A program made the position numbers and the translations under genes. Shown here in pieces: positions 44,893 through 57,576 of a stretch of 64,000 bases of DNA. The notes below the pieces were generated by a model. It worked only from the letters and a program-made list of their open reading frames with translations, did not search any database and had not been told where the DNA came from. This DNA is from Vitrella brassicaformis (taxonomy: Eukaryota; Sar; Vitrellaceae): assembly GCA_001179505.1 (NCBI GenBank), contig CDMY01000249.1, positions 66,431 to 130,430 on the forward strand. The letters are read 5' to 3'. Within the stretch, counting starts at the first letter, position 1. Every line of letters begins with the position of its first letter.

Positions 44893-47800
44893 TCACTGGC
44901 TCGACTCATCCGCCGGCGACTCCTGCACCGCCAGCATCTGAGACACGGGCAGACAGACATTGTGGACATATCGGTGCAACCGACACAGAAATCGAGGACG
45001 ACTTAGAAAGTTCTTGTGCACGACTTACGGGCGCTGGCTTGCCTTCTCGACGGACCCTCTCCAGCTCCTCTTTGAGGGACTGAATAGAGACACATACACA
45101 GCAGATAGAGATAGAGCCGGCGATTGAGAAGATGTGTCCTGGTTGGTCACTCACGTCGTTCTCTCTCTGCAGCTTCTCAATGAACTTCTGCAGTGTGGCT
45201 TCCCGCAAAGATGACTCATGCAGCTCATTCTGGAAAGACGCGATGCGGTCCTCCATACCCTTGGCCGCGGCGGCGCCCTCGACGGAGGATGCCTTCATGC
45301 CATCGATATCGCCTTGCAGTGTCTCGACTCGGCCAGCCAGATCCTTGTTGGCCTTCGACATCTCCTCCTTCTCCGCTGTAAGGGACGCGATGCGGTCCTC
45401 CATATCCTTGGCCGCCGCGGCGCCCTCGACGGAAGACGCCTTCATGCCATCGATATCGCCTTGCAGTGTCTCGACTCGGCCAGCCAGATCCTTGTTGGCC
45501 TTCGACAGCGCCTCGATCGTCATTTTTTCTTCTTCGATCTGCTGAGTCAAGCCACTGATCGTCTTCTGGGTGTCCGCAGCGTCCAGCACCCCTTGTGCTG
45601 CAGTCGACCGCAGTGACGAAACCTCCGCCTCCAAACCCTTCGTTGCCGAATGGGCGCCCGCCAGCTGCTCGTCTACCGTCTGCAAGCAGCAATGACAGAC
45701 CAATAGGGAGTGGCTCATGGCCGCTGGACTAGTGATTGGTAATACCTTCCTTTCTGCCCTTAATGTCTCGATTTCCCCCTCCCTCTCAGCCGCGGCTTGC
45801 TGCGCACTCGCCAGTGCGCTCTCCAGTTCCGCGATTGCCTTGGCGTGCTCCTCTAAAGTGGCACTGGCAGCTGTCTGCGCGGCGGATACTTCGGCCTCCA
45901 AGCGCGTCTTGGCAGAGTTTGCCGCCTCAAGATCAGCTGTAAGCTGCTGCTGGGCCTTGTCCTGCTCTACCTGGCTCTCGTAGAGTCGTTTAAGCTCATC
46001 TCTCGCCGCCTGTTGGAAACCAGAATGCTCATTTTTGCGCGCAAAGACGTGAGTGAAGGGGCAACGTGACTCTTACGCTGCTCTGTTGAGTGACAGCGTT
46101 CAACTCGGCCCGCAGCTTGGAGAGCTGCTCCTCTGCCGCCGTGGCTGCCTGCTCGGCTCCCTGACATCAACCAATGCATGATGCCACACAAACGACATGC
46201 CATATGAGACACGAATACATTTGCAGATAGAGCCTACGTACTTGCTTTTCTGCCTTGAGCGATCGGATGGTCTCGGCGTCTTGTTCGGCCTTCCGGTGCG
46301 CCTCGGTCACTTGGGCCTCCAGATGCGACACTCGGTTGGATGTAGTGGCCCACTCAATAGACGCCTGGGCATTCGATGCTTGGAGGCCCGACAGCTGTGA
46401 TTCAAGGGCGGAGGATGAAGACTTTAGAGACTCGATCGTCGCCGTCAGTTCCTCGTTCTCTTGCTGAAGCTTGCGTGTCGACTCCTGCAGCTTCGTCTTG
46501 TCTTCTCCGATCGTCTGCAAAGGAAGATATGCATACAGAGCACATGACGGCTGCAGGGTCAAAGCCTTGCGCGCAGCATGTCGTCCCACCGTGATCGTCG
46601 TCGTGAGCTTTTCGATCTCGTCGCTCTTGCTTGTCAGCTGCTCCTTGAGCTTGCCTGCCACCCACTCGCCCTGGTCCAGCAACTGCTGCAGCTCGTCGCG
46701 CTGCTTGGCCAGCTGCTGCGCGGCCTCCGTCTTAGTTGCCAGTTCGTCCTCCATGTTCTTGAGAGAGTCTTGGAGGTCTGGCACACGCGCCGCTTCACTC
46801 TCCAGTGACCGATTCTTGTCCTCAAGCAGACGCATCTTCTCTTGCAGCTGAATGATGGACCCACAGCACACACACAGCGTCCAGGTGAAAGACCACATTG
46901 TCCTGCCAGGCCGAGTATGACTGCGCCTCTCTTACCTCGGCTGTCTCGGCTGCCAGAGATTCGTCTGCTCTGACAGCCATGTCACTGGCCTGAGGACCGG
47001 GGAGAGCAGAACAGGTGCATGGTGTCTCTCGATCGGTCCAGGGCCCATCCGCGGCCCTTTACTCACCTTCTTCGCCGAATCCAGCTCCGACTTGAGCCTC
47101 GCCATCGCATCATCCCTCTCTTTGAGCCGCTTCTCCAACTGAGTCCGCGTCTCCTCGCCTTTCTGCAGTTCCATCTCCAGCTCGGCATTGCGCTGCACCA
47201 AATCCTCCTCCAAGTCATCCATCTCGTCAGCAAGACTCATCTCCACCACAGGGGCTGACATGCGGCGCGTGCCACGACGCGAAAAAGAGGCGGACAGAGT
47301 GTCGCGCTTCGAGGAGGAGGCTGGCGATGGAGTGACGGTGGCTTCGCTCTGGATGGCGGCTTCGGCTGCCTGGATGGAGACTGCTGCTGGTGATGGTCGG
47401 CCTCTGGGGCTCTGCAGCACGCCTGGGACGCGAGGCGTCTTGGGGTCCTGGCCTCGCTCCGTCATGAAACCGCTGGAAAGTCGGAACAAATGCGTGATGC
47501 TGGACAGAGAAACTAAGCCATTCACCTGGTCTGTGCCATCTGCGCCTCCATCAGCTTGCTTCGGAGTGTGTCGACCTCAGTGTTGAGGTTGGATGCCTGC
47601 GTGCGCTGCCCCTCCATCAGGTTCTTCAGTTCGCTGAGCTCGCGAAGCCGATCAGCCTGAAGCAAGACGAGGCAAGCAGGGCAGGTCGACCAATGTGTAT
47701 GTCGTGTGCAGTGCCACCTACCGCGAGGGCTTCAAGTTGCTGTTTCTGCTGCTGGTCTGCCCTGGACTGGGCCAGCAGGTGGACGTTCTTCTCCATCTCG

Positions 47801-48933
47801 TCTCTCAGACGCGTCTGACAAGGCAACCGTGATTCATGTCGTCATGCCTTCATAATAGATCCCACGGTGTCTCCCCCACCTCACCTGAGCGTCCGCCTCC
47901 TTCCCCCTCAGCTCGGTGATGAGCGCCTCCAGTGCTTCGATCTGCTCCGACATGTCCTCCTTTCCTTTTTCAAATTCGCTACGCAGCTTCACCTCATCCT
48001 CAAACACACGTGACTTCCTTCCCCCTGGTCGAAAAGTCCCACGATGAGTAAGGGCACCGGTGGGTGTCACCCTGCCGTCAGAGGCCTTTCCTTGCGAGGC
48101 CACATCGCTGAAGTCCACTGACTTCTCCCTTGCTGATCGGCCGGCGCCGGCTTGCAGGTTGAGAAGGCGTCGGTTCGCCTTTTGCTGAGTCTCGGCCTTC
48201 TCCTCGGCCTCCTTGACTTTCTCTTGAAGCGTGATTTGGCGCTCTGTCTCGATGTCGATCTTGCGCTGCGCTTGCTCTAACTTGTGCTTGAGCTAGTCGA
48301 CCTGCTCTCGAAGCTCCCTCTCGATATCATGTAGCCTTGACACATACAAGGTGCAGAGACACACATGGGAGAAGAGTGCACTTGTGTGTGGCCCGCCGCC
48401 GGGTGCCCTCACTCTTGGTTTTCCCGCAGAAGGGACGCGTTGCGCTTCCGCATCTGATGCGCCTGCTGCTGCGCTCTTCGCACCTCTGCCTTGGCCAGAG
48501 AGTCCGCGTGCTCCTCATCGGACGACTCTTCACTGCCATGTGTCTCGAACACCTCCGTGCCACGCTTGTCTCTGGAACGGCGGGAGGTCTCATTAGCGTC
48601 CTGATCTATGCCGAGGTCCGCCAGCAGAGTGTTCACACGGCCACTGATGTCGCTGGATCGTCGACCTCCTGAGCGTCCAGTGGCGCTTGTTGGCGAGAGG
48701 CGGCTAGAGGGGGTGTCTTGCTGCACGATGTGCTTTTGCAGCCGCAGGTTCTCCTGTTTCAGGCGACGGACTTCGCTGTTGAGTTGCTCGATGGTTGGCG
48801 AAAGGTAAGCGGCGGGGCTCGGCTCCATGTCCGGTTGCGCCGTGGGGGAGGGCGCCCTCGGCAACTCCTCAGGCTCCACCCCCATCTTCTTGTTGTCGAC
48901 GTTCAGAGAGTGCGGCTGGGCGGAGGGAAGCAT
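44893..48933 (-). CDS. Long coiled-coil protein (about 1,100 residues), with an in-frame stop
   Basis: Starts MLPSAQPHSLNVDNKKMG at 48933. After a Pro/Ser-rich head, nearly all exons encode heptad-patterned coiled coil: QLNSEVRRLKQENLRLQKH, LEQAQRKIDIETERQIT, EMNLEDDLVQ-like acidic turns, QLAKQRDELQQLLDQGEW, LQQENEELTATIESLKSS and ELESALASAQQAAAEREGE. Such proteins act as scaffolds of cytoskeleton, basal bodies or Golgi; no localisation motif is visible. A 147-base segment is duplicated in tandem near the 3' end. At 48293-48295 an in-frame TAG interrupts an otherwise continuous heptad stretch (ELREQVD-stop-LKHKLEQ); an intron using the TAG as acceptor would remove it but would also delete good coiled-coil sequence. 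The last exon gives MLAVQESPADESSQ-TGA. Confidence 0.7.
45245..45525 (-). repeat. 147-base tandem duplication inside the coiled-coil gene
   Basis: Two copies offset by 147 bases (49 codons) encode SKANKDLAGRVETLQGDIDG followed by MKASSVEGAAAAK and MEDRIAS. The copies differ at few bases (for example GGAGGATGCC at 45283 versus GGAAGACGCC at 45430), so the duplication is recent. 49 is seven heptads, so coiled-coil register is kept. Confidence 0.9.
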
Positions 48934-49483
48934 TGTGGCGGAGGGTGTTTAATGGAGATTGACGGGCCTATGAGAGGATCGTGGAAACCAAGTGGGTTCC
49001 TGATGGACGAGTTGAAGTGGAGACTGCGAGCTCGCCTCGCTCTAACGCGCCTAACTTGCGTCCATCCATTCCACCGTTGTGTCAGCGACACGGCATGAAT
49101 CTAGGCATGAATTCATTCGTATTGCTCTCATTCGATAGGCAAGGAAGACAGCAGGCTGTTTATATGTATTGTCAGACAGATATGAGACAAGGCAGCTCAC
49201 ATAGTTCCCGGACGCCACTTGTGAGGCACAATCAATTCGTACCTTGTTGTGACCTGCCTTCGTACCTTGTATCCGTTCACTCCGTTCTCGACCGGTCTGT
49301 CTGGAAGAAGAGACACACGCACTTCACCCACCCACCAGACTGAGTTCTGCCATTCACCCAGCCAGGCACGCCCCTACTACAATATCACACGTTCTTCCTT
49401 CATGTGCCGCTCTCGCGAAGGCACGACACACAGACTAGAAGGCCCAAGTCATACACCAACCGCACACAGCGCCGAGAACTGAC
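48934..49483. other. Intergenic region, no feature seen
   Basis: Between the start of the coiled-coil gene and the end of the K-ANK gene, both on the minus strand. No exon or repeat of note. Confidence 0.55.
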
Positions 49484-52400
49484 CTACTGCTTGTACTTTT
49501 CCATGACCTTCCTCATGCCCGGTTTCTCCGACGCCAAGTCCCACGGCGTCTTACCCTGACACACGAAAGCGCTCCTCTCGTCCATTCACAAGTCTGTGTG
49601 CACTCACTTCATAGCCTTTGATGTCGAGGAGATTGACTCCGGCCTCAACGCCCCACTCCAACCTGGACTCGCACACAGAGAGGGTGAGGAGAGAGCGGCA
49701 AAGTTGATTTGCGTTATTCATTAGTGTCCCTCACAGCTGGGCCACCGAATCGCCTTTACTGGCCTTGACAGCATCATGCAGCACTGTGTCTCTGAGCTGT
49801 GTGTGATGCTCACAGAGAAAGGCCGTCAACGAATGACCGAGAGATCTAGCTGTTTCTCACATTGGTCTGGTGTGTCAGCATGTTCTGCTTGTCCTGCCCT
49901 TTGGCATACAGGGCTTTCAGCACGTCAACGTGATAACGCGCTGTGATGAACGGTGTAGTGCCAGTCTGCAGCCCACAGACAGACAGACAGAGACAGACAG
50001 ATAGACAGACAATATCGACACCAGCAAGGCGTCAGAGACACTTGTGTGCTGTAACCTTGTCGCATGCATCGAGCAGTGTGAGATCCCACTCCAGCAGCTT
50101 ATTGACAGCCGCGACATGGCCATTGGCGGCAGCCCAGTGCATGGCGGTCCGACCATTCTGTTGCATTGCATCACAACCAACATCTCTTCATTTGAGCTGA
50201 TGGACATGCACCTTGTATGTTTGCTTCAGAATCGACGGCCCATACGCGTCGTACATGAGCGGCATGGCACCGGCCTGACCACGCGATGCAGCGGCAAGGA
50301 AGGGTGTGTCCTACATGCAGCCAACAATGAGAATCTCCCCTTTGAATCCTTTCTTTCGTCTGATTACCCCGTGGTCGTTTCGTTTATCCAGTATTGCTAC
50401 ACCGTGAGTCTTGATCATTTGGGTGAGAGCCGCACACTCGCCCTTCTTCGCGGCCTTGAACGAGGCCTCGACAACCTCATACTCGTCAGCCTGTCGAGGA
50501 CAGTCAGGAACACACACAGCTTACTCCGAAGGCGCTGCTGCTGCATGGGTCCATCGGGGTGTACGTGTTTGATGTTTGACGGTTGTGGAGACGCCGGTCG
50601 GCTGGCTGGCGCTGAGGGCGAGACCGGCTTGGGTGGGGGCGTGGAAGTCCCCGTCAGCACCTTGAGAAGCTGATGTAGGCAACAACATGCCGTTCGTCCA
50701 TCCCAAGATGATGCGTCTCATTCACCTGTCCCGCTGTGGGCCGATCGTTAGGCTCTAGGGAAGAACATTTCTGGTGATCCATCCATCACACACAGAGACA
50801 GGGAGATAAGGGTTCCCAAAGCGTCGCAGCGTGGCGACGTCCGCTTACTTTGATGACCTCTTTGGCCTGTAGGGGCACAGAGTCGGGGATGTCGGGTGCC
50901 TGAGTACAAAGGCGGTGACAGTGCCTTCAGCTATGGCGGTGACAATGGACAATGCCTCAGCTATGTGCCGTTCTTTATCGCACGTTTTCTTCAGTTGACC
51001 TGTCTAAGTCTTATGAGTTGTTGGAAGAGAACCAGCAGCGAGACGCCATGCAGCTCGAGAATGATGATCCCGAGGGCCCAGATGTCCGCCTTGGTCGTCA
51101 GATTCTCAGCTACCAAAGAGTAAGAAGTTGACAATTCTTTCCTGCTAAATGTCGCTCACCGTTCAACGCAAATGCTTCGGGCGCCATGTAAAGCCTTGTG
51201 CCCGCTCCTGCAGATGCAAGAGTGCACATGGACACGTAGCCTGACTCGCGGCGGCAGCGTGTTCCTCTCATTTGTCTGTCACCGCCTTGAGCCGACGCTG
51301 TTCTGTTGAGGTCAATCACTAGCCCAAAATCGGTAATCTTGATGTCTTCTTCCTTGGTCACCTGCACAATAAAGAAACGGGTGCGAATGGACGTTGCAGT
51401 CTTGCAACTTACAAGTATGTTGCCGGGCTTCAAGTCACGATGTACTATATTCTTGTTGTGAAATGACTGCACGCCCTCACAAATCTATCGGGCGACAGAT
51501 AAAAGGGTGCTCTGATTCAGCCCTCTTTGCCCGTATTAGCTACTTACCTGTCTCGCAAACTTGTCGCGGAGATTGGCCGGCAGAGGACCCTTCGTCCTCT
51601 CGAGAAATGACTGCAGTGAGCCACCCTCGCACAACTCTGAGACACACGAAAGCAACCGCCAGGCAAGAAAAGTCAGAGGGTAACGAGCACATGGACAACC
51701 CACCCACCTGATATGATCATGGGTCCGTAAGTTTCGTGAGAGCAGATGCCTAAAAAGGTGATGACATAGGGATGTTTGAGGGACAGCATCGGCTCCACCT
51801 CCTTCAAGACGTCATCATAGAGCACCTGTATGAAAAGATCCATCTCTATTCGTCGGTCCGTGGATCGGGTTGCTTTCCCACGTGGATCGGTATGAGTTTC
51901 CTGTCCTCCTCATTGACGACCTTGATAGCCACCGGCTGGTCTTTCCACAGCCCCTTGTACACTGTCCCAAAACCTCCCTTTCCTGGCCCACACACACATT
52001 AGCTGACCACATCTCGGTATGCGATTGGTCTCGGGCTCACCGAGTCTGTCTGCCTCGCTGAATGTGATGTTTTGCCGATCGATACGCAGGCGGGGAGCCG
52101 CCGCCATGACGGACTGCTTATCGCCCTTTCTCGTCGTCTACGAACACAAAGCCAAAACAAAGGGGTCGTGTGTGATGATCAGGTGCCCTCTCACGTCGTT
52201 GATCTGCGGTGCCGGTGCCTGTCCTGATATATGCTGGCCAGATGGCACTGACACGCACACAGCATTGGATGCAATGATGTGTCCAGATCAGCATGAAGAC
52301 AGACAGACCTGTTTGTTTCTTGTACTTCTCCATGATCTCTCTGATGTCCGACCTCTCCGCCGCCAAATCCCACGGCGTCTTACCCTGCCAAATTCAAAGG

Positions 52401-54837
52401 AATAGACCATCCAACCGTTCGTCGGGACTTGCCTTCTTGTTCTTGATGCCGAGGAGGGAGACGCCAGCCTCAGCAGCCCACTCGAGCCTGAAGCTCCGTA
52501 CGCAGACAGAGAATAAATTCGTCGTGTCATTCCTCTGCGTCTCTTACAGCTTGGCCACCACATCGCCGGGTTTGGAAAGCAAGAGAGCTTGGTGGAGGGC
52601 ATTTCCACGACCCTATTGCATTCCATCAAAGCCAACACGTCTCCTCACCACCAGCAGCACACAGGATGGCGTGTATGTGTCGCTACATTGTCTGTTTGCT
52701 GCAGTACGTCAGGTTTGCTTTCGTACATGACTGACATGACGCCCACGTGACCGCTCTGTGCAGCGTGAAGGAAGGGTGTGAACTGCGCGCAGGAATAACA
52801 CCACATACAGGCCGCTGGGTGCATGTCTGTCGGCTTCTTGATTGCATACTCCTATGAAGTCTCGTTTGTCGAGAATGTCCTTGCCGTCTCGCTCGATGAA
52901 CAAACGGACGGACTGCTCATCGCGAGCCTTGACCGCCTCGAAGATATCGGCCTGCACATTAAGAATGCCAAAGTACATTCGACGCTCCCTCAGCCTCCCT
53001 GTTGCATGTACTTCGTGTGCGTACGTGTTCGGCGTTTGACGGTTGTGGTGACAAAGATGGGGTGCCGGGCGCTGAGGGCGAGACGGGTACTGGGGCTGGC
53101 GTCGGGGTAACTGCATATGCGGTAAGCCTTAAATTGGTCATCTCATCTGCATTAGTAGCCCACCGAGACTGCTGTTGGGCCGTGGGTCGGGGGTCACTGC
53201 CATCGACAGCACGTCACATGAGGCAATCTGGGTGAGCAGTGGTGGTGGGGTGGTGTGTCACCTGGCCGCGGCCTTTCGTTGGTCAGTTTGTCGAGCAGCT
53301 GCCGCAGAGCAGCACGTCAGAAGCACAGAGACACAGGAACGTCATCTCTTGAAAGCCTCAGTCAGAGCGCGTCACTTCATCTCTTGTGCGCTCGGCCGAC
53401 TTCTTGGATTGAAGGCGAAACAACTCTGGTGGGCCACGTGAACAACGCGACAGGTGCATTCACCATGTACGCAACATTGTGCGTCCGGTGTCTTGCCTGG
53501 ATGGCCTGCTTGACATTGACGGGGATTTCTGAGGGGATGGGGGGCGCCTGCATGACACAGGAACACACGCCTGCTAACAGAAGCTTGTCCACACACTTAT
53601 GCAGCCGCCACCTCTCTATTCTCGTATATCTTCCTCGCGATCTCCCTTTTACTGAGGCCAGCGAAAGCCGGAGATGCTACAGATACAAGGGGCCACCAGC
53701 CCTCCTGTGTGCCGTGCTTTCTCTGTGTCTCACTCACCGCCGAATATTTCTGCAAAGATCAATCTGACTGGCCAGATGTCCGACCTGAGCTCCAAGTGGG
53801 GCCCTGAGAGGTGACAGGAATCTCACTAACTGTATGATTATCAATGTCATTCTGCAAGTACTGTCTGCGTAGGCCTCTGGGGGGGCATATAGGGGAGTTC
53901 CCGCTGCAGCCACGCAAGTATGGGTCGCTTTGGGATTAGATCTTTGCGTCTGTTACCGAAGTCATGGACGCTTAGGTACGACCTCTCCTCGGGCATCACC
54001 CAAGCCAGACCGAAGTCTGAGAGCTTCACATTTCCGTCGTTGTCCAGCTGCACATCAAGCAGAGAAGACACATGGATGTGAACAAATTATGCTACTGCTG
54101 CATGTCTCAGCCACCAGAATATTCTCGGGCTTGAGGTCACGATGGCCGATGCCTTTGCTATGGGCATGGATGAGACCCCCACATATCTGATACACAGAAA
54201 AAGCAAAAGTGATAAACACACGGAATCGCGAACTTTAAGTCCGCCTCACCTGCTTGGCATACTTGTACTGCAGGTGCTCGGGGACTCCTGACTTCCTTCT
54301 GCCCAGTTTCTTGAGAAATTTGTCCAGTGAATCCTCATAGTACTCTGCACGATAGATGGCACCTACCTCTTCAGTTCAGTGTTCAGGTGTATCCTCAGAC
54401 GTATCTCTCTTTCTCACCGAGGACGAGAAGGGGAATCTTCGTGTCGTAACACACACCTAGCAGCCTCACGACATGAGGGTGCTTCAAGCGGGCCAGGGCG
54501 TCGGCTTCCTGCAGAACTTTGTCTTTCAGACCCTGCACAATCACACAAAGATCAGCACGAGACCGGGGACGCCCCTGCCGATGGCTATCACCTCTCTGCC
54601 GAAGACCTTCTCGAGTTCTCTTTTCGCCTTCTTGATGGCGACCCTCGTCTCGCCCCACATGGCCTTATACACCTGCAACATGGACATCAGGAGGTGTGTG
54701 TCACTGTATGACTGACTGCAGCAGTTGTTCTTTCGGCCGACCTCAGCGAACGCACCACCTCCAACGAAGTCCTCTTCATCGTCCCAGTGGAGGTCATGAA
54801 TTCGTATCGAGTCTATCTGGACAGAGCCGCGCCTCAT
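49484..54837 (-). CDS. Kinase-ankyrin-kinase-ankyrin protein (two fused K-ANK modules)
   Basis: Kinase 1: VGGGAFAEV, TRVAIKKAKRELEK, LKHPHVVRLLGVCYD, GIGHRDLKPENILV (about 54160-54110), VKLSDFGLAW, TPLYAPPEAYA. Pro/Ser linker. Ankyrin block 1 (about 52955-52310): ADIFEAVKARDEQSVRLFIE, FTPFLHAAQSGHVGVMSVMY, GKTPWDLAAERSDIREIMEK. Linker, then kinase 2 from about 52107: RLRIDRQNITFSEADRLG, GFGTVYKGLWKDQPVAIKVV, NIVHRDLKPGNILV (about 51455), ITDFG, MAPEAF, TKADIWALGII, PDIPDSVPLQAKEVIK, LEPNDRPTAGQ. Linker PKPVSPSAPASRPASPQ, then ankyrin block 2 (50510-49484): ADEYEVVEASFKAAKKGE, GRTAMHWAAANGHVAAVNKL, ending GKTPWDLASEKPGMRKVMEK with YKQ-TAG. Reading frame is continuous through the ankyrin-to-kinase-2 linker in the paralogue at 25.7-25.5 kb, which supports fusion, but two separate genes with a start at 52107 remain possible. 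The stretch between kinase-2 helices F and G (about 51020-50930) is poorly resolved. Confidence 0.7.
51093..52310 (-). repeat. Segment duplicated at 24503-25720 (kinase 2)
   Basis: Exons and introns align almost base for base with 24503-25720, including introns and the linker exons. For example GTCAGATTCTCAGCTACCAA occurs at 51096 and 24506. Intron identity shows a segmental DNA duplication. Confidence 0.85.
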
Positions 54838-54911
54838 CGCTGGAGGCCGGTGAAAGGGGAAAGCGGAAGGGGGGCACGTGGGAACTTGAAGAGATCCTTG
54901 GAATAGGGAAA
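54838..54911. promoter_or_regulatory. 74-base divergent promoter, K-ANK / EEP genes
   Basis: Only 74 bases separate the start codons of the minus-strand kinase-ankyrin gene (54837) and the plus-strand gene (54912), so any core promoter and both 5' leaders must overlap or the leaders extend into the neighbouring coding sequence. No TATA box is seen. Confidence 0.5.
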
Positions 54912-57540
54912 ATGACCTGTGGCTTATTCATCGCACTTACCCTTTTGCTGACCCGTGTCTGTCCGGCGGCTATTCGCAAGACAGCACAAGCCAACCTCTC
55001 GTCCAACCGCACTGTCCCCTCTTCTTTCGTCGTGCAAACAACAGCAGCAACAACCGACCAGAAGGCACGAAAGTCAAGGCAAGACGAGCCCGACGGCGAG
55101 AGTACCGAGCCCCGTTCCTTCGCGGGCCTTTCCCAGGGCGAGACATCCCGTTCTCGCACGACAGGTTTTGTTGGCGGTCGAGTCTTCGAAAACGTGGCGT
55201 CTCGGGCGAGCCATCCGAAGGAAATGTACAATGACGTGGCGGCAATAGAAGAGGACATGTCCACAGAACATCGGGACGCTGTTCTGCACGTCAACGAGGC
55301 CAATCGTAAGACTAACATTCCATCAAGCCATGACCTCGAGGTCCACACAGGCCCCAACCCTGACTTTTGGCTGAGCAATCCCCCAAGGGGGCCGATAAGG
55401 GACGGATACGCGCGTAGGCGACGCCACTCATCCACAACATACACGCCTACTTCTCGTGTGTCTCTGCAGAGAACTTCGATCAGGACCAGATCCTCGATCC
55501 GACCACAGCCGGCCAGTCGTACCTCCACAACCTCGCAGAGGCGCCGTCAGGCTTCCATCAGTATGCCGTGCGGCAGTCCATGACCAAACGAATGGACCCC
55601 GGGATGATCACTTCACAAGAGACATCATCCGGGATGATCGCATCCTCGCGAATGGACCCCGGGACGATCGCTTCGCAAAAGACGTCTTCCGGCATGGGGC
55701 CCCTCCCCCCTGGCGCGTCGTGGGTGCCGTCGCCGGGCGGCACCAGATATCTGCGGATCATGACCTTTGACGTGCAGATGTACATTGCCCCGTGCCTAAG
55801 GAAAAAGAAGGGTGGGCGAGGGAGGGGAGATGGTGTCATATAGGGTGAGAGACACACTGGGTTGTGTGTGTGTGGTCAGGTGCGAAGGAGTGTTTCTACA
55901 TATGGGAGGGGTGCAACTCCAAGGACGCGTCGATATGTGCGGTGGAGCGCATCCTCGAGCTCATAAGGACATCCAAAGCAGACATTGTCGCACTGCAGGT
56001 AATTACGATGGCCAATACCACACGCACTACCAACCTACTTGCGTGTCTCAGGAGCACCACGCCCAAGTTCCGGTTGAGGACGAAGTCTACAAAATGGTCA
56101 TTGAGAAATGGGTGCATTGATTAGGAGGGTGCATGAGTGTGTGTGTATGTTTCTTGTCGTGCAGTGGGTGGTGGCCCCTGCGGGTCAGGTGGGCTTCTTC
56201 AGCAACGCCATCCTCATCCGCCGCAAGAGCGGCATCCGCGTCAAGAACTCATTCGCATTCCAAATAAGGAGAGAAGATGCAGAAGTGCCCGAAATGCCAC
56301 CGAGGTCAGCCCGCGTGCGGCCAACATCACAATAGCCTTTTGGCACCTGCCCCTTGCTCATTCAGATCTGCCGCAATGCTGTGGACTGAGATTCCCCACA
56401 TCGGGCCAGTGGACATCGTCTCATGCCATCTAGTAAGAATGAACACTACGAGATTGTGCGCAGCTCCCATATGCCGTCATGTCTCGCTGTCGGTCAGGCC
56501 GGTGGTCGTTTCGACGACTTTCACTGGGAGCGTCTGATCGACGAGCGGGAGAAGGAGCTGCAGAAGATCGCCTCACACAAGCGGCCAGGCATCCCCATGA
56601 TCATCGCCGGCAACTTCAACACTCACTTCAACGACCCAGAGGTAGGCTGGACAGTACGCCTACCCAATGTGTGACTCGGTCGACGCTCATTTGACAGGTG
56701 GTGTTGCCGATCATCCGCAACCACCCCATCTACCGCAGTCTGGCGGAGAGCGAGTGCACCAGGAGGGACGGCTTCCAGAGATACATGACCAGCGGACACG
56801 AATGGCTGCAGGAAAACGTATGCAGAAAGAGAGAGACACGTCTTTTTTCTGCCACTTTGCTCTTCCTGCTTGTGGTTGTGCGTCAGGGGTTCTTCCCGGC
56901 GTACACGCCCAAGGAGTTCCTTCCGTGTGAAGAAGAGTTCTCCCCCACAGCCCTGCTGCAAGAGAAGGCCCACAAGTCAAAGTCCAAGTCGCCCATCAAC
57001 CCCACCAGCCCAAACAGCAAGATCAGCATCAACATCAACTCCTCATCGCCCCAGATCAGCCCGCCCTCTCTGCCTTTCCTCAAGCCGACCCCACAGCTGG
57101 CACACGACAAGCCCACCACATACAACGAGACGGGCGTCTTTTCCTCACTGCAAAGGGAGGAGAGAAAGCACGGCGGAGGGGCAGGGGTGTTCGGCAACCT
57201 GGCGGTGCCATCCATGTCGGAGCTGCAGGCGGCCCAGAGGGCCTTCTATGGGCTGAATGCCACCAGGCAGAGAGTTGGTGCTGGAGTGGGGCCGTTCTCG
57301 TCTGCTGCTGGTGGCGGGGGTGGTTACTATAGCAGTGTGGGCGGGCTGAGGGGTCAGTGTCTCAACAGCAGGAAGTGCTGCCTCAAGAGCAACTGCCAGG
57401 CAGGCGCACACACTGAACGAAAGAACACACACAGGCAGGGAAACATGTGTGTCTCCATCCACTGCGTGGGTGCAGGGGCTGTGTTACAGCACCAAGTTCG
57501 GCGGCATCACCGACTGGATATACTTATCGGTACACACACA

Positions 57541-57576
<36 letters not shown>

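Noticed and set aside
45132-45545. Plus-strand frames opposite the duplicated coiled-coil segment
   Set aside because: Repetition arises from the minus-strand tandem duplication; the minus frame has heptads.
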